In this document: positions 31,907-34,181 of the stretch, piece by piece
Position numbering within the stretch: the stretch's first letter is position 1
How the letters are laid out: each line of letters opens with the position of its first letter
DNA from: Candidatus Peregrinibacteria bacterium
GTDB lineage: Bacteria > Patescibacteriota > Gracilibacteria > Peribacterales > Peribacteraceae
DNA length: 34,181 nt
Assembly (NCBI GenBank): GCA_016196225.1
Contig: JACPXZ010000036.1
Location: forward strand, 1 to 34,181
Direction of reading: 5' to 3'
Made by a program: the position numbers and the translations under genes
Notes under the pieces: generated by a model
Databases searched by the model: none
Told to the model about the DNA's origin: nothing
What the model saw: only the letters and a program-made list of their open reading frames with translations

Positions 31907-32110
31907 ATGTCGAACGCTGATACAGAAAAAGATATACCTTCTGCGAACTCCGGAGCGGATTCCGATCAAGGAAAAAAGAACGAACCTGTGGTCGTGCGCG
32001 ATCGCGTTCGTGAAAACTTGGAGAAGTTTTTGATTGAACAAGATGCCAAGCGCGAAGCGGCGGGACGTCTTGGGGCTCGAGGATGGGGAGGAATGGGAGG
32101 AGATGTTTAG
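31907..32110 (+). CDS. Small hydrophilic protein between sufB and sufD (67 residues)
   Basis: Not a recognised family. The N-terminal third is a disordered-looking acidic/Ser segment (MSNADTEKDIPSANSGAD), the middle a charged helix (VRDRVRENLEKFLIEQDAKRE), and the C-terminus is Gly-rich with a Trp (GARGWGGMGGDV). There is no Cys, so it is unlikely to hold a cluster itself. The ATG at 31907 is taken as start because the upstream part of the frame crosses the sufB end and a repeat. Its place inside the Suf cluster suggests an accessory role; that is inference. It could also be a non-essential filler gene. Confidence 0.6.
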   Translation: MSNADTEKDIPSANSGADSDQGKKNEPVVVRDRVRENLEKFLIEQDAKREAAGRLGARGWGGMGGDV

Positions 32111-32179
32111 TTAAAAATAATTGACTCTGACGGAGAGTTATGCGAGGATTAGCCATGATACTTTTTACCCATTGTTCGT

Positions 32180-32374
32180 ATGCTTTCTCCCACTGAGCAG
32201 AAGGAACAGTATGATTTAGATCGGTTGGTTGACGAGGGTGGCCCTGATCCCGCAATCCACAATCAGCGTCGCGCGTTAGAGGAGGCTCTTGGAGGAGGGG
32301 TGGACGTTAAGACGGGGGATAAAACGAATAAGAAGGGGTCTAATGGAGAGGGGAAAACGGAAAAAGATCTGTGA
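32180..32374 (+). CDS. Small hydrophilic protein directly upstream of sufD (64 residues)
   Basis: Family unknown. It starts MLSPTEQKEQYDLDRLVDEG, contains a short helix (NQRRALEEALGGG) and ends in a Lys/Gly-rich tail. There are no Cys or membrane segments. It is supported as a gene by its junction with sufD: the TGA (32372-32374) overlaps the sufD ATG (32374-32376) by one base. It is therefore probably co-translated with sufD. Confidence 0.62.
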   Translation: MLSPTEQKEQYDLDRLVDEGGPDPAIHNQRRALEEALGGGVDVKTGDKTNKKGSNGEGKTEKDL

Positions 32375-33201
32375 TGTTTACAATATGTATGGTTCCATTG
32401 GGGGCTGCCCCCAAAGAGTTGACTGTTAAGCGGGGGAGGAGTGACTGTTTTTTTGAGAAGTGGAATGGACAGGGAGACCGTATCATTGATATCGCCGTTC
32501 AACCGGGAGCATCGTGTGTATTTGTGACGTTTAACCAGTCCGGCACGTCAAAAATTGTACAACGGGGAAGAGTGGAAAAAGGCGGGCATTTACATTGGAT
32601 CAATGTGACCTGCGGGAAGAATGTGGACCATGTTTTAGAATCCCGCGTATGCGGAGAAGGAGGAGTGAGCACCATCGATTGGATTTTTTTAGGGATGGAG
32701 ACGGATACGCAGCACATACGCGCGCGGAATATTTTTGATGCATGCAGCGGTCGAGGAGATATCACCATTCATGGAGCGGCGCTGGATGCGGCGCATATTC
32801 GGTGCGAAGGAAAAATCGAAATTTCTCCATTTGGAGACGGAACACAAACAACTCTTCGCGAGGGGGTCCTGATTCTGGATCCAGAGGCGTCGGTCCGTGT
32901 CATCCCCTGCCTTGATGTCCGAACGAACAACGTCAAAGCATCACATGCGGCAACGGTCTCCCGTTTAACGGATGATGATGTCTTCTACTTCGGTTCCCGC
33001 GGCATTGCCCGTGATGCCGCTCGCCAGATGTTGGTGGAGGGATTCTTGGGCGAAATAATTCAGCGTGTTCCCGATGGAAATATTCGAAAAAAAATTCAAA
33101 AGGAATTGTTCCCCAAGACTGGGTCTCGGGGGCCCCAGTTTTGGGGAACACCATTGAAGGGAAAGGGGCACATGGGGGAAACCGTAGGTTTCCGCCCATG
33201 A
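32374..33201 (+). CDS. sufD: SufD-like Fe-S cluster assembly protein, short form
   Basis: A 275-residue protein, clearly shorter than E. coli SufD (about 420). It keeps the right-handed beta-helix core and the C-terminal SufC-contact region, but lacks most of the N-terminal helical domain. Diagnostic residues: DVRTNNVKASHAATVSRLTD with the conserved His of the SufB-SufD interface, and DVFYFGSRGIARDAARQML followed by VEGFLGEIIQRVP. The start is ATG 32374 (TGATG overlap); a GTG at 32371 is possible. After KKIQKELFP the last 27 residues or so (GSRGPQFWGTPLKGKG and on) do not look like SufD and are partly encoded by a hairpin. It faces the 16S gene. Confidence 0.9.
   Translation: MFTICMVPLGAAPKELTVKRGRSDCFFEKWNGQGDRIIDIAVQPGASCVFVTFNQSGTSKIVQRGRVEKGGHLHWINVTCGKNVDHVLESRVCGEGGVSTIDWIFLGMETDTQHIRARNIFDACSGRGDITIHGAALDAAHIRCEGKIEISPFGDGTQTTLREGVLILDPEASVRVIPCLDVRTNNVKASHAATVSRLTDDDVFYFGSRGIARDAARQMLVEGFLGEIIQRVPDGNIRKKIQKELFPKTGSRGPQFWGTPLKGKGHMGETVGFRP
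33108..33149 (+). repeat. Strong hairpin within the 3' end of sufD
   Basis: GTTCCCCAAGACTGGG (33108-33123) pairs with CCCAGTTTTGGGGAAC (33134-33149) around a 10-base loop; the single mismatch is a G-U pair in RNA. There is no U-run after it, so it is not a classical terminator. It appears to have been added to the end of sufD, extending the frame. Confidence 0.7.
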
Positions 33202-33316
33202 TTTTCACACCATTGCAGAGTAGAGAAACCGTCGGATAAACATTGTAGCCTCCGACTCAATCAATATTCATCATGGTGAGTGGGCTAGCACTCAGAGCAT
33301 GCAAATTTTCCCTGGT
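33202..33316. other. Convergent gap between sufD and 16S rRNA, with hairpins
   Basis: 115 bases with no gene. Minus-strand GTCGGA and TCCGAC (33231-33256) form a 6-bp stem followed by a mildly T-rich stretch, a possible terminator for the 16S transcript. A smaller stem GAGTG/CACTC is near 33277-33292. No tRNA and no start of a 23S gene are visible after the 16S 3' end. Confidence 0.5.

Positions 33317-34181
<865 letters not shown>

Overview
This window most likely comes from a Patescibacteria (CPR) genome, possibly the Peregrinibacteria. The evidence is the unusual 16S rRNA (reading leftwards at the right edge, with CPR-like departures from universal primer sites), very compact gene spacing, almost no Shine-Dalgarno motifs, many single-gene transcription units for core functions, and several families of short palindromic intergenic repeats. 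The phylum assignment is inference. TGA acts as an ordinary stop (many ATGA and TGATG gene junctions), so the TGA-recoding lineages (Gracilibacteria, Absconditabacteria) are excluded.

Layout. 1-1854: the end of a charged, low-complexity protein overlapping a DOT1-like methyltransferase. 1917-2003: tRNA-Leu(UAG), minus strand. 2062-2669: palindromic repeats bracketing a small GIY-YIG gene. 2682-4952 (minus): membrane-anchored trypsin-like protease, a 61-residue protein and a coiled-coil protein in one tight operon. 5151-7405 (plus): aspS and nrdR. 7445-7564: an inverted pair of repeat units in a convergent gap. 7580-11769 (minus): dnaE then tsaC. 11808-20673 (minus): five adjacent genes for exported, Cys-containing proteins of unknown function, about 8.9 kb. 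20841-27114 (minus): ssb with two OB folds, murB, gltX, a cyclophilin lipoprotein, murG and ftsW, with GC-rich repeats between transcription units. 27135-28376 (plus): lspA and a TPR protein. 28381-33201: a 2Fe-2S ferredoxin (minus) opposite a Suf cluster (plus) of sufC, a SIMPL protein, sufB, two small unknown proteins and sufD. 33317-34181 (minus): the 3' part of 16S rRNA, with no 23S gene directly after it.

How the genes work together. ftsW, murG and murB belong to peptidoglycan synthesis. lspA would process the two lipoproteins seen here (the cyclophilin and the third gene of the exported cassette). sufB, sufC and sufD form the Fe-S scaffold complex, with the ferredoxin as likely electron donor; no cysteine desulfurase is present in the window. 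AspRS carries the His31 signature of the non-discriminating type, which implies amidotransferase-dependent Asn-tRNA synthesis.

Most notable. (1) The 16S tail reads UGGAACAUUUCCUU where UGGAUCACCUCCUU is expected, so the anti-Shine-Dalgarno core is changed. (2) In keeping with that, about a dozen starts have no Shine-Dalgarno but do have a TAnnnT box 6-11 bases upstream, which is the geometry of leaderless mRNAs. (3) The five-gene exported cassette has the organisation of a dedicated envelope system, and I recognise no family apart from one Cys-rich motif. (4) MurG has lost about 45 residues in its N-terminal domain and carries a repeat-derived insertion of about 17 residues elsewhere.
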